A DNA stretch of 64,000 bases from Granulosicoccus sp. Its GTDB lineage: Bacteria > Pseudomonadota > Gammaproteobacteria > Granulosicoccales > Granulosicoccaceae. Of this stretch, positions 52,977 to 62,364 are shown one piece after another. The translations under genes were made by a program, and so were the position numbers. A model generated the notes under the pieces. It worked only from the letters and a program-made list of their open reading frames with translations, ran no database searches and was not told the origin of the DNA. How positions within the stretch are numbered: the first letter of the stretch is position 1; the number at the start of each line of letters is the position of its first letter. Where the stretch lies: contig JAHDGK010000001.1 in NCBI GenBank assembly GCA_020627685.1, forward strand, positions 111,641-175,640, read 5' to 3'.

Positions 52977-53858
52977 GTGAATGAACTGATGCTTCAAATT
53001 GTCAACATCCTGGCTCCCGGGATGCTGTTGGCAATTATTGGACTCTTGTGGGTAAAGTTAGGCCCACCTTTTCCTGTCAACTTCGTCTCGACCTTAGTAC
53101 TTAATGTCACGATGCCCGCGCTGTTGTTTCATACGCTGGCAACCTCGGTAGTGCCTATTAGCTCTCTTTGGGAAATGGCTTTTGCGACACTGGTCATTCA
53201 TATTGTTTTCAGTGCGGTAGCACTCCTCACACTCAAACTTTCCGGTAAAGACTGGCGTCTGTGTATCAGTTATGTCGTTGGCAATACAGGCAATTTGGGT
53301 TTGCCAGTCTGCTTCTTTGCGTTCGGAGAGGAGGGTCTTGCCTATGCGATGACGTTCTTTTCAATCCAGTGCATATTATTGTTCTCTCTGGGTGATGCTA
53401 TCTATGCCGGGAGCATTAACTTCCAACGTATGCTGCGCTCGCCGATACTACACGCAATATGGATCGGTGTTGTAGTCAGATTGTTAGATTGGCAACCTCC
53501 CGAGCTGATCATGAACAGTACAAGTCTGCTGGGTCAGATTGTTATTCCTCTGATGCTCATCACGCTCGGTGTGAGCTTGGCTGGGATGCGAGCCTCAATG
53601 TTGCACTTGACCGTTTTCTGGTCCTTTGTTCGCACCGGATTGGCCATTGCTATTGGCTTTTCTGTCGCCGAGCTATTAGGCCTTGAAGGGGTTGCCAGAG
53701 GTGTACTTATTATTGAAACGGTCGTACCGGTAGCCGTCTTTAACTACTTGCTCGCGGTGAAACATGGGCGCGATAGCTCAGAAGTATCTGGGATGATTTT
53801 AGTTACGCATATTGGAGCGATCTTCTACCTGCCATTCGTCCTGGGCTTGCTGTTGTAG
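52977..53858 (+). CDS. AEC family transporter
   Basis: A 293-residue auxin efflux carrier family protein with about ten spans. Conserved regions are VLNVTMPALLFHTLATS, GNTGNLGLPVC and LGVSLAGMRAS. It is divergent from the DMT transporter with 73 bp between and convergent with gnd. Members export small organic acids or amino acids. Confidence 0.85.
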   Translation: MNELMLQIVNILAPGMLLAIIGLLWVKLGPPFPVNFVSTLVLNVTMPALLFHTLATSVVPISSLWEMAFATLVIHIVFSAVALLTLKLSGKDWRLCISYVVGNTGNLGLPVCFFAFGEEGLAYAMTFFSIQCILLFSLGDAIYAGSINFQRMLRSPILHAIWIGVVVRLLDWQPPELIMNSTSLLGQIVIPLMLITLGVSLAGMRASMLHLTVFWSFVRTGLAIAIGFSVAELLGLEGVARGVLIIETVVPVAVFNYLLAVKHGRDSSEVSGMILVTHIGAIFYLPFVLGLLL

Positions 53859-53867
53859 AAGCTATCA

Positions 53868-53891
53868 GTGGCTTGACGAGTTGCAAGCCAC
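53868..53891. terminator. Hairpin between AEC transporter and gnd
   Basis: GTGGCTTG (53868–53875) pairs with CAAGCCAC (53884–53891), loop of 8. It sits between two convergent genes and is probably a shared 3'-end stem; a T-tract is lacking. Confidence 0.5.
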
Positions 53892-53912
53892 CGAGAGCAT
53901 AACTAAGACATA

Positions 53913-55373
53913 TTAAGCGTTGTAGGCACTACTGGAGACAGACGTCCCGCTGCCTATCCAGTCAGTGTGATGCCAACTGCCATCGCCATCCACGCGCTGA
54001 TAGGTATGCGCTCCGAAATAGTCACGTTGTGCCTGAAGTAGGTTGGCTGGTAATCGAGCATTGCGATAACCATCGTAAAACGATAGCGCCGCACTCATTG
54101 CCGGAACGGGTATTCCACGCGATGTTGCTTCGCCGATAATTTTACGCCAGCTGAGTTGTGTCTCGTGAATGCGATCTCGGAAGTAGTCATCCAGAAGCAG
54201 GTTGTCTAAGGCAGGGGCTTTGTCGTAGGCCGCTTTGATGTCATCGAGAAACGCTGATCGAATGATGCAGCCACCTCGCCACATTTGCGCGATTGCTCCG
54301 TACTGTAAATCCCATTTATATTCCTCTGCCGCCGCGCGCATTAGCATGTAGCCTTGCGTGTAGGAAATAATTTTTGCCGCGAATAACGCTTGTCCGAGTG
54401 CGTCTGTCCATGGCTCGTTAGCGAGAACATCTTGGGCATCTGGACCCTTAAGTATTTTTGATGCGGCAACTCGCTCTTCTTTTACAGCAGATAGTGCGCG
54501 CGCGAATACCGCTTCACCGATAAGAGTGAGTGGCACTCCCAGTTCCAGTGCGTTGATACCTGTCCACTTGCCGGTACCTTTTTGTCCGGCTCTATCCATG
54601 ATCGTGTCAACAACGTATTGCCCGTTTTCTTGAAAGCCTAGAATGTCGGCAGTTATCTCAATGAGGTAGCTGTCTAAATCGCCTTTATTCCAGTCTGAGA
54701 AAGTAGCCTGCATGGCCTCATTACTCATGCCCATGGCTGTTTGCATAAAGTCATACGCTTCGCAAATAAGTTGCATGTCGCCGTACTCGATGCCGTTGTG
54801 AACCATTTTTACAAAGTGTCCGGCTCCACCATCGCCAACCCAGTCGCAACAGGGGTCACCGGATTCTGTTTTAGCAGCAATAGCTTGAAAAATAGGTTGC
54901 AGGTGAGGCCAGGCTGCCTTGTGTCCGCCAGGCATGAGTGATGGGCCGTTGCGTGCACCTTCCTCGCCTCCGGAAACTCCGCTGCCGACAAACAGTAGAT
55001 TGTTATCGGCAAGGTAGTTTGCACGACGTTCTGAGTCCTCAAAATTACTATTACCGCCATCGATGATAATGTCGCCCTGGCTCAGCAGTGGGATGAGGTC
55101 GTCGATGACGGCATCCACAGCAGCACCCGCTTTTACCATCAACATGATTTTACGTGGAGCGCTTAAAGAGCTAACCATAGACTCCAAAGAATCAGCACCT
55201 ATGATGTTGGTGTCCTTGGCCGGACCATCAATGAATTGCTGAGTTTTTTCATACGTCCGGTTGTAGGCAACAACCTTAAATCCGTGATCATTCATGTTCA
55301 GGATCAAGTTCTGACCCATAACAGCGAGCCCGATTACGGCGATATCAGCAGAGGCGTTCGCAGAGGCGTTCAT
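53913..55373 (-). CDS. gnd: 6-phosphogluconate dehydrogenase (decarboxylating, NADP)
   Basis: A 486-residue long-form Gnd: NADP motif GLAVMGQNLILNM, substrate loop GSGVSGGEEGARNGPSLMPGG, HNGIEYGDMQLI, and the C-terminal RDYFGAHTYQRVD. It oxidises 6-phosphogluconate to ribulose 5-phosphate. Operon order with a 2-hydroxyacid dehydrogenase and gntK upstream suggests gluconate catabolism. Confidence 0.95.
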   Translation of the reverse strand: MNASANASADIAVIGLAVMGQNLILNMNDHGFKVVAYNRTYEKTQQFIDGPAKDTNIIGADSLESMVSSLSAPRKIMLMVKAGAAVDAVIDDLIPLLSQGDIIIDGGNSNFEDSERRANYLADNNLLFVGSGVSGGEEGARNGPSLMPGGHKAAWPHLQPIFQAIAAKTESGDPCCDWVGDGGAGHFVKMVHNGIEYGDMQLICEAYDFMQTAMGMSNEAMQATFSDWNKGDLDSYLIEITADILGFQENGQYVVDTIMDRAGQKGTGKWTGINALELGVPLTLIGEAVFARALSAVKEERVAASKILKGPDAQDVLANEPWTDALGQALFAAKIISYTQGYMLMRAAAEEYKWDLQYGAIAQMWRGGCIIRSAFLDDIKAAYDKAPALDNLLLDDYFRDRIHETQLSWRKIIGEATSRGIPVPAMSAALSFYDGYRNARLPANLLQAQRDYFGAHTYQRVDGDGSWHHTDWIGSGTSVSSSAYNA

Positions 55374-55405
55374 GGATTTGCTCCGGTTGGGTGATGGTGT
55401 CAGTG

Positions 55406-56347
55406 TTATCCGACTGGGGTTAACAATGCTGTGTTAGAAAAATGTGCGTTTAGGTTGTCCAATACAAGATTTCCCATAGCCTCACGAGTCTCCCAAGTGC
55501 CACTCGCATGGTGAGGCTGAAGAACTACGTTGTCCAATGCATATAGCGCCTCAGGAATACTGGGCTCATGCGCAAATACATCTAGGCCTGCGCCGGCTAT
55601 TTTCTTGTCTTGTAAATACGATACTAGGGTGGGTTCATCAACCAGTGTGCCTCGTGAGACATTGATCAGGTAACCGTCCGGCCCAAGTGCATCTAGAACC
55701 GATGCATTTATTGCGCCGATGGTACCGGGGGTTGCCGAAGCTGTGACGAACAGATAATCAACAGAATTCGCCATGTCTTCAAGTGATGCGACGAATCGAT
55801 GTTCTGAGTTCGCTTTTTCGGATCGATTGCAGTAACTGATGTCCATGCCGAAACCCACTAGCCGTTTCGCTAAAGCGTCACCAATGCTTCCCATTCCATA
55901 GATACCCGCACGTTTACCCATCACCCGGCGAGTCAGGGGCATAGCACCCTCCTTAGGCCAGCGTCCAGCGCGAGCGTATTGATCACCCACCACCAATTGA
56001 CGCGATACTGCGAGCGCCAGAGCAACTGCCAAATCGGCTACATCGTCACTAAGTACGTCAGGCGTGTTAGTAACCGGTATTTTTTTCTTGGCGCAGTATT
56101 CAAGATCAACGGCGTCAACGCCAACACCGAATACAGAGACGATTTGCACTGACGGTAACTTTTCAAGAACAGCAGCCTCTACACCGCGACCACCATCTGT
56201 AACGACACCAACACACGAATCGCTGATACTTTCAAGCAGTGCAGTCTGATTGTCTGATTCCCAATAACGGTGAATGTTGTAAATTGACTCCAGTTTTTCT
56301 TGCACGGATGGTAAGAGCGGGCCCATGAGTAACAGGGTGTGATCCAT
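55406..56347 (-). CDS. D-2-hydroxyacid dehydrogenase (likely 2-ketogluconate/hydroxypyruvate reductase)
   Basis: A 313-residue NAD(P)-dependent dehydrogenase. The dinucleotide motif is GIYGMGSIGDALAKRL, catalytic Arg in NVSRGTLVDE, and the catalytic His in LQPHHASGTWETR. The ATG at 56347 is preferred; a TTG 15 bp upstream would add five residues. Flanked by gnd and gntK, so 2-ketogluconate reduction to gluconate is the best guess, and hydroxypyruvate/glyoxylate is the alternative. Confidence 0.85.
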   Translation of the reverse strand: MDHTLLLMGPLLPSVQEKLESIYNIHRYWESDNQTALLESISDSCVGVVTDGGRGVEAAVLEKLPSVQIVSVFGVGVDAVDLEYCAKKKIPVTNTPDVLSDDVADLAVALALAVSRQLVVGDQYARAGRWPKEGAMPLTRRVMGKRAGIYGMGSIGDALAKRLVGFGMDISYCNRSEKANSEHRFVASLEDMANSVDYLFVTASATPGTIGAINASVLDALGPDGYLINVSRGTLVDEPTLVSYLQDKKIAGAGLDVFAHEPSIPEALYALDNVVLQPHHASGTWETREAMGNLVLDNLNAHFSNTALLTPVG

Positions 56348-56407
56348 TTTTTTATATCTCAAAATTCGTAAGAAGGTAACGACGCATTCCTTCGATGTGG
56401 GCGTGCG

Positions 56408-56947
56408 TCAATCAACGAGGTAACCGTACTTTTTCAGCTCCGTTACGGCATCAGCGGCAATGCTATCCGGGTCTTTATCTATCCCAACAGACACAACGTT
56501 CTCTTCACCTTTCGGAGATTCCAAGGCTTCGAACTGACTATCGAGCAGTGTCTCGGGCATGAAGTGATCTTTGCGGGCATGCATGCGTGAGGCGATGAGC
56601 TCATAAGAGCCATCCAGAAACACGTAGACAACATTGCCGGCTTGATTGAGTATGTCACGGTAGCTGCGCTTTAACGCCGAGCACGCAATGACACAACTGC
56701 CATGCAGGGAGGCTTGTTCGGAACCGTAACGCGCGACATCGACAAGCCAAGGGGTTCGATCTGCGTCGCTTAGGGGTACGCCGCTTTCCATTTTTTCTAT
56801 GTTGCCGGCCGGATGCAGATCGTCACCATCCTTGTAATGGGTTTGCAACTGATTCGCCAGAGATTCTGCGATGGTTGACTTGCCACATCCGCTAACACCC
56901 ATGACCACAATAATGAGTGGTGCACTTGGAGTGTTATTATTTTTCAT
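56408..56947 (-). CDS. gntK: Gluconokinase
   Basis: A 179-residue P-loop kinase. Walker A MGVSGCGKSTIAE; DGDDLHP and GVPLSDADRTPWL are diagnostic of GntK, followed by CSALKRSYRD. It phosphorylates gluconate to 6-phosphogluconate for Gnd. It heads the leftward operon and is divergent from the SMP-30 gene. Confidence 0.94.
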   Translation of the reverse strand: MKNNNTPSAPLIIVVMGVSGCGKSTIAESLANQLQTHYKDGDDLHPAGNIEKMESGVPLSDADRTPWLVDVARYGSEQASLHGSCVIACSALKRSYRDILNQAGNVVYVFLDGSYELIASRMHARKDHFMPETLLDSQFEALESPKGEENVVSVGIDKDPDSIAADAVTELKKYGYLVD

Positions 56948-57057
56948 AGAATCAGGTTGTGCTTGCTACGCAATTTTGTTGCGCTAATTGGGTTTCGGTA
57001 TGAGTGATGATAGCGTTAACCGGGTAATTTCATCAACAGTAATACGAGGAGTCGGTT

Positions 57058-57981
57058 ATGTACGGTGAAATAGAGGGCTGCGGATACGAGGTCATCGATC
57101 CCGCCTTTAACGAGTGTTTCGTGGGTCATGCAAGGGTTGAGCGACTCTGGAGCGGAGCCCGTTGGGCAGAAGGCCCTGCCTGGTTTGCAGCCGGTCGCTA
57201 CCTGGTTTGGTCTGATATCCCGAATAACCGGATGATGCGTTGGGACGAGACGAGTGCTCAGGTATCTGAATTTCGATCACCCAGCCGGTTCAGTAACGGA
57301 AATACGGTAGACCGGTATGGTCGACTTTTGAGCTGTGAGCATCTGACACGGCGGGTAACGAGAACCGAATTCGATGGCAGTATCACCGTGCTTGCGGATC
57401 GCTGGGAAGGCAAACGCCTTAATTCGCCTAACGATCTCGTGGTTAAATCTGACGGATCCATTTGGTTCACTGATCCAAGCTATGGAATATTGTCTGACTA
57501 CGAAGGGGAGCAGGCAATCCCTGAAATACCGTGTCAGGTGTACCGAATTAGTCCTGAGGGCGAGCTTAGTTGTGTGGCATCAGATTTCGTCATGCCGAAC
57601 GGGCTGGCATTCTCACCTGATGAGTCACTCCTATATATTGCTGACACCGGCGCGTCTCATGATCCAGACGGACCAAGGCATATCCGGGCCATGAAATTGA
57701 GCGATTGCGGAACTCAGCTGCACGACGCAGGAATATTGGCCGAGTGTAGTAACGGCATGTTCGACGGTTTTCGGGTCGACACCGGTGGCAGAATCTGGAC
57801 CAGTGCCGCTGACGGTGTACATTGTCTCAATCCAGACGGCCAGCTCATTGGCAAGATACATATCCCGGAATGGGTTGCGAATGTGACATTTGGAGGGGCA
57901 AAGTTAAACCGGCTATTTATTTGCGGTACGACCTCCCTATACTCCAGCTACCTGACAGTGACGGGTTGTACCCCGGGCTGA
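57058..57981 (+). CDS. SMP-30/gluconolactonase family protein
   Basis: A 307-residue six-bladed propeller of the SMP-30/Gnl family. Motifs WAEGPAWFAAGRYLVWSD, RLNSPNDLVVKSDGSIWFTDPSYG and DGFRVDTGGRIWTSA supply the Glu, Asn, Asp metal ligands. It opens gluconolactone or a similar sugar lactone. Divergent from gntK, it completes a lactone to gluconate to 6-phosphogluconate route. No signal peptide. Confidence 0.88.
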   Translation: MYGEIEGCGYEVIDPAFNECFVGHARVERLWSGARWAEGPAWFAAGRYLVWSDIPNNRMMRWDETSAQVSEFRSPSRFSNGNTVDRYGRLLSCEHLTRRVTRTEFDGSITVLADRWEGKRLNSPNDLVVKSDGSIWFTDPSYGILSDYEGEQAIPEIPCQVYRISPEGELSCVASDFVMPNGLAFSPDESLLYIADTGASHDPDGPRHIRAMKLSDCGTQLHDAGILAECSNGMFDGFRVDTGGRIWTSAADGVHCLNPDGQLIGKIHIPEWVANVTFGGAKLNRLFICGTTSLYSSYLTVTGCTPG

Positions 57982-58027
57982 CACTCTAGAAGCGACTATC
58001 CTTAGCTGAAATAGGAAATCTGGTTTT

Positions 58028-59182
58028 ATGCAGCAACGTCTTGTCAATCGCGGTGTACTTATTTGCCTACTGTTGGGTATCACCCTGCTGTTTCTGGCAA
58101 TGGTTAAACCGTTTCTTCAGGCGGTGTTTATCGCCGCCCTGTTTGCTGCTTTGTTCACCCCGTTTTATCGCCGAATTTTAAGCCGTGTGGGTGATCGGCG
58201 AAGTCTGGCGTCCGGCTTAACCTTAATTACTGTCATTTTTTTTGTGATGGTTCCGCTGGGCTTGTTGTTCTCAACGGTTGCCCGTCAAGCGGTGGATATT
58301 GCTGAAACGGCTGTGCCGTGGGTTCAGCAGCAACTCTTAACGCCAGGGCTGATAACCGAGTATCTGGAAAGCCTGCCGTTTTACAGCTACATCGAGCCGT
58401 ATCGGGATGTGGTCATGACGCGGGTGGGTGATCTTGCCGGTTCTGTCAGTGGATGGTTAGTAAACGGGCTTAAGTCTGCAACCCTGGGCTCCTTCAACGC
58501 ATTACTTAGTATTCTGATTGTCCTGTACGCCTTGTTTTTCTTTTTAATTGATGGCGACAGGTTGCTGTTTTACATGCTGTATTACTTACCGTTAAACGAT
58601 GAAGATGAAACCAAGTTGCTTCATCGTTTTACATCGGTAACTCGAGCGACGCTCAAAGGAACGGCGGTCATCGGATTTTTGCAGGGTGCTCTGGCTGGTT
58701 TAGCTTTGTATTTTGCCGGTATTCCCAGCGCCCTCTTCTGGGCGGTAGCAATGATGGTTTTATCAGTCGTGCCTGGTGTGGGCACGGCATTAGTCTGGAT
58801 TCCGGCCGTTATATATCTGGTTGTCGGAGGTCATTTTGCGACTGCGATAGCCTTGGCGCTCTTCTGTGGAATTGTCGTTGGCACGGTAGACAATGTTCTG
58901 CGTCCCAAGCTGGTGGGTAACGACACACAAATGCACGAGCTGATGATTTTTTTCAGTACGCTCGGTGGCTTGTTAATGTTCGGCTTTATGGGGTTCGTTA
59001 TTGGGCCGATAGTGGCAGCTCTGTTCGTCAGTTTGTGGGAGTTATACGGTGACGAATTCAGAGATTGGTTGCCAACCACTGCGTTCAAACCGCAGGGCGA
59101 ACCAATGGAGTTGCCTCATCAGCGTCTTGAACGCATTAAAAAGTCTGAAACTAAGCGTAAGAAATCCAGAAAAAAAGACTAG
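58028..59182 (+). CDS. AI-2E (PerM) family transporter
   Basis: A 384-residue membrane protein with about eight spans: the two starting helices (GVLICLLLGITLLFLAMV) and family motifs GFLQGALAGLALYFAGIP and VPGVGTALVWIPA. The hydrophilic lysine-rich tail (KKSETKRKKSRKKD) is cytoplasmic. The family includes putative autoinducer or Na+/H+ exporters. Its stop is 10 bp from the convergent Crp/Fnr stop. Confidence 0.88.
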   Translation: MQQRLVNRGVLICLLLGITLLFLAMVKPFLQAVFIAALFAALFTPFYRRILSRVGDRRSLASGLTLITVIFFVMVPLGLLFSTVARQAVDIAETAVPWVQQQLLTPGLITEYLESLPFYSYIEPYRDVVMTRVGDLAGSVSGWLVNGLKSATLGSFNALLSILIVLYALFFFLIDGDRLLFYMLYYLPLNDEDETKLLHRFTSVTRATLKGTAVIGFLQGALAGLALYFAGIPSALFWAVAMMVLSVVPGVGTALVWIPAVIYLVVGGHFATAIALALFCGIVVGTVDNVLRPKLVGNDTQMHELMIFFSTLGGLLMFGFMGFVIGPIVAALFVSLWELYGDEFRDWLPTTAFKPQGEPMELPHQRLERIKKSETKRKKSRKKD

Positions 59183-59192
59183 CGTAGGTTGC

Positions 59193-59858
59193 TTACCAAT
59201 TCTTAGGTAACTTGCGTAACAAGTGTATTTTTCCATCGATGACTTCGATGTATTCACCTTTTACCAGCTCCGCCATAACCTTTCCGACCATCTCTCGCGA
59301 CGCGCCAATCATATTGCCCAGCTCTTGATAGGAGAATTTTTTGGGTAGCGACGGCGTACTCGTGCCGTTGGTCACGGCCAACTCGGCAAGCTTGTCTGCA
59401 AGGCGGCGGTATACGTTGTCAAGTGCCAGGCTTCTACTGCCTTCAGTTGCGTCACGTAAACGCTGAGTGAGGGATTGAATGATGTTGATGCCCATTTCCG
59501 GGCTGTTGCGAAGACAGTCTAAAAAGGCTTGTTTGCCAATCATTAAAGCGGTCGAGGGTTCCAGGGTGCTTACTGATGCGCTTCTCGGATTATCATCGAG
59601 TAGCGCAATTTCTCCAATGACAGCCCCGCGCCCTTGTTGATAAAGGACGAGTTCACGACCTTCATCGTCGCTCACATAGACTTTAACGCTGCCACTATTG
59701 ATGACATACATTGATTCACCGTCTTCACCCTCGGTCATCAAAATAGCGTTTTTCCTGAAATTTATTTCCCGTGTCTGGGCCGCGAGCTCTGCAAGCTGCT
59801 CGTCGCTGAGATGGGAGAAGAAATCAACGTTCCTTAGTAGCTCAATCGCATTTGTCAT
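59193..59858 (-). CDS. Crp/Fnr family transcriptional regulator
   Basis: A 221-residue regulator: a cyclic-nucleotide-type sensor domain with GEIALLDDNPRSASV (Arg in the phosphate-binding position) and a C-terminal HTH (FSYQELGNMIGASREMVGKVM). The four cysteines of FNR are absent, so it is not an oxygen-sensing FNR. The ATG at 59858 gives the family N-terminus; upstream in-frame codons add a non-homologous stretch. Ligand unknown. Confidence 0.9.
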   Translation of the reverse strand: MTNAIELLRNVDFFSHLSDEQLAELAAQTREINFRKNAILMTEGEDGESMYVINSGSVKVYVSDDEGRELVLYQQGRGAVIGEIALLDDNPRSASVSTLEPSTALMIGKQAFLDCLRNSPEMGINIIQSLTQRLRDATEGSRSLALDNVYRRLADKLAELAVTNGTSTPSLPKKFSYQELGNMIGASREMVGKVMAELVKGEYIEVIDGKIHLLRKLPKNW

Positions 59859-60315
59859 TTTCTTAAGGCTTTCAAGTTCTACAGCAGTAAAAAATCGAGA
59901 TATCCGATATCTCAGGGCCCGGCAGTTAGTCGCATAGGCCCTGTAGCGCGGCACTCTTTAATGATAAGAGCCTATCTCATCAAAAAAGTCTATCAAGTAC
60001 GACTTGTATTCTACTCTTGTCGCGATTCTTGTGCTTTTGTCCTGAAATGTGACAGTTTTTGGCCTTTCTAGTCGCCTTCAACGTGTTGACAGTCATTTAC
60101 GTCAGCGTTCGTCTTGGAAAAATGTTCGACGGACAATGCGGTGATCACAGCGCCAGCCGTCGACGCATGAATAGGCCTTGGATGAAGCACCGAATTAAAC
60201 TTGCAGAATACTGTTTAAAATGCCAGTATTGAGGTGCCTGAGAGTTTCGCAGAGTCAGCTTAGTAGCTCAGGTCACATATAGACAGCACTCGTTGCTACA
60301 AAAAAGGGATCAATC
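59859..60315. promoter_or_regulatory. 457-bp region between regulator and VOC gene
   Basis: No gene is seen. TCGACGG (60126–60132) and CCGTCGA (60157–60163) are perfect complements. The palindrome GTGATCAC (60141–60148) lies exactly midway, eight bases from each arm. AATACTG (60207–60213) pairs with CAGTATT (60224–60230), loop 10. These are the candidate regulatory sites for the two divergent genes. Confidence 0.5.
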
Positions 60316-60669
60316 ATGGCCACCGATCTGAAAATCGATTACATAGAAATGCCTGCCTCGGATTTTGATGCGGTACAAACTTTTTATGAGGCTGTTTTCT
60401 CTTGGACGTTTGAAGATTACGGCGATGAGTACCGTGCGTTTTCCGATGGAAAGCTGGATGGTGGTTTTTATCGATCAAGCCAGCGATCATCTGCCGACGA
60501 AGGCGCACCTTTGGTCATCTTCTACGCGGACGATTTAGAGGCCGTTGAAAAGGCGGTTATTGATGCTGGAGGCAATATCGTTAAGCCTATATTCTCATTC
60601 CCGGGAGGTCGGCGATTTCAATTCACTGACCCGCATGGTAACGAGTTAGCTGTTTGGGCACATTCGTAA
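60316..60669 (+). CDS. VOC (glyoxalase/bleomycin resistance-like) protein
   Basis: A 117-residue vicinal oxygen chelate protein: IDYIEMPASDFDAVQTFYEAVFSW and RRFQFTDPHGNELAVW are the two beta-alpha-beta-beta modules. Members include metal-dependent hydrolases, dioxygenases or lyases; here no specific substrate is evident. AAAGGGA precedes the ATG. Confidence 0.9.
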   Translation: MATDLKIDYIEMPASDFDAVQTFYEAVFSWTFEDYGDEYRAFSDGKLDGGFYRSSQRSSADEGAPLVIFYADDLEAVEKAVIDAGGNIVKPIFSFPGGRRFQFTDPHGNELAVWAHS

Positions 60670-60692
60670 TGGCCCCTAGGGCCGCCACCTCT

Positions 60693-61217
60693 TTATTCGC
60701 ATAGCGGACCTAAATCATTCTCCACCATGGCAACTCGTTCTGCGCTGATGTCAATGGTCTCTTCTCTATCGCCATCACTGTCGATATCTGAAGCATCAAC
60801 GGTATTGATGTTCAGCGTGGTGCCATTTAGTGTTAGCACGGCTGCGCTGAACTGAATGAAGTCGTTTAGAAACACGCGGTTGGAAAACGGATCCTTAATG
60901 ACTTCACCTGTAGAGGGCCGAGTTGGAATGCAGTTGTCTATATCATCAACATCAAACAGCACGGCCTCTGACACGCCATCATTACCGGTTAGCCGGATAG
61001 ATAGAAAGGCTTGGTCGCCATCAATACCGTTCCAGTTTTGTTGTAAATCGTAAACGCCTACAAAGGGTTCTATCAGAGTTATGGCTGCTGCGATTTGTTC
61101 GTTTTGAGTTCCATCACCAGAACCTGATCCCGATGAAAGGGCGCTCTCGCCCCCGCAGGCGCTCAAAGCAGCGCTGGCAGCGATAGTCAATGCAATGGCA
61201 ATTTTCGAGTCATTCAT
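60693..61217 (-). CDS. Lipoprotein of unknown function
   Basis: A 174-residue protein with a lipobox (AALSAC21) after a short hydrophobic signal. The body is acidic with Asp-rich runs (DVDDIDN, DSDGDRE). The ATG at 61217 is preferred to a GTG nine bases upstream. I do not recognise the family. It is convergent with the VOC gene. Confidence 0.72.
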   Translation of the reverse strand: MNDSKIAIALTIAASAALSACGGESALSSGSGSGDGTQNEQIAAAITLIEPFVGVYDLQQNWNGIDGDQAFLSIRLTGNDGVSEAVLFDVDDIDNCIPTRPSTGEVIKDPFSNRVFLNDFIQFSAAVLTLNGTTLNINTVDASDIDSDGDREETIDISAERVAMVENDLGPLCE

Positions 61218-61492
61218 TGGATTCACGTGTAGGTTCCTTGTTGTCGATGATATTGATACGAAACGCTAGGCGGATGTGTGCAAACGCATTTTTGCCGCAG
61301 ACAGTTCTTTAACAGACTAATGCAAGAAGCATGAACGTTGGCTTAATGAGCTGAACTTCGGTTTGAGCGCTAGGTCTTATCACAGAATATCAATTACGGT
61401 TCTCCTCCTACTGTAAAGATGTGTGTAGTCTTGTATTGTGTGTTCAGCAGAGACAAACTAGGCGTTTTAGTCATTGGAATGATCTATAGCGA

Positions 61493-62350
61493 ATGTCGAT
61501 ATTAGTGGCAGTAGATGGCGGCGGCAGTCGATGCCGACTTGCGGCGTTCAATGAGACCGGTGAGCTGTTGGCGCGTGTCAATTTGGAGTCACACGCTAGT
61601 CCGTCCATTAGTCCGACGGGTGCATGGCGTTCTATCGATCAAGGTTTACGTCTATTGGCTGTGCAGCTGAAAAAAGAACCTTCATGGCAGCCGGATTTTC
61701 TCATGATGGGTCTGGCAGGATCGTTACAAGAAAGCCGACGCCGTGAGTTGCTCCAACTAATCCCTCCCTCCATCGAGAGAGACCTGGTGACGGATGGTCA
61801 TGCGCAGCTCCTGGGAGCCAGCGGCGGTGCTCCGGGAATTTGTTTAGCCGTGGGAACAGGGAGTGTCGTGCACTGGCTGGATACCGATGGACAAAGTGGT
61901 ATGGCTGGTGGCTGGGGATACCCTATCGGTGATGAAGGGTCCGGTGCCTGGTTAGGTATGCGCTTAGTCCAGCGATACGTTTGGCATTTTGATGGTCAAA
62001 CTAATGATTCAACGTTGATGGACGCCGTTGCCGGGCGTGTAGGTACGTCCGTGTCAGACATTCAGCAATGGACGACTCAGTCGGAATCCAGTGTGTTAGC
62101 GCAATTAGCCCCACTGGTGTTTGAACACGCATCTGCCGGAGATGAGCTGGCAGAGTCTATTGTTGACGAGGCTGTCAGTCATTGTATGAATCTTCTGCGT
62201 TATGCCCCTGAACATTTACCTGTTTATATTGTCGGCGGCGTGGGCGATCAGTTACGTCCCTTACTCAGTGAGCTCTTGGCGGATCGTGTTGACAAGGCAA
62301 GAGGTGATGCGCTTCATGGCTTGTGGCAATTGGCACTGAAAAAAATATAA
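61493..62350 (+). CDS. BadF/BadG-type ATPase, N-acetylmuramic acid/N-acetylglucosamine kinase-like (MurK-like)
   Basis: A 285-residue ASKHA-fold kinase: phosphate-1 motif AVDGGGSRCRL, the glycine loop AVGTGSVV and GYPIGDEGSGAW. BadF-type kinases next to murQ in other bacteria phosphorylate MurNAc and GlcNAc (MurK). Here it is 14 bp upstream of murQ, so MurNAc phosphorylation in peptidoglycan recycling is likely. Confidence 0.85.
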   Translation: MSILVAVDGGGSRCRLAAFNETGELLARVNLESHASPSISPTGAWRSIDQGLRLLAVQLKKEPSWQPDFLMMGLAGSLQESRRRELLQLIPPSIERDLVTDGHAQLLGASGGAPGICLAVGTGSVVHWLDTDGQSGMAGGWGYPIGDEGSGAWLGMRLVQRYVWHFDGQTNDSTLMDAVAGRVGTSVSDIQQWTTQSESSVLAQLAPLVFEHASAGDELAESIVDEAVSHCMNLLRYAPEHLPVYIVGGVGDQLRPLLSELLADRVDKARGDALHGLWQLALKKI

Positions 62351-62364
62351 GTCAGTTTTATCTT

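Noticed and set aside
57005..57035. TGATGA/TCATCA repeat and GTTAACCGGGTAA between gntK and the SMP-30 gene
   Set aside because: It resembles a GntR-type operator only loosely and no GntR gene is in the window.
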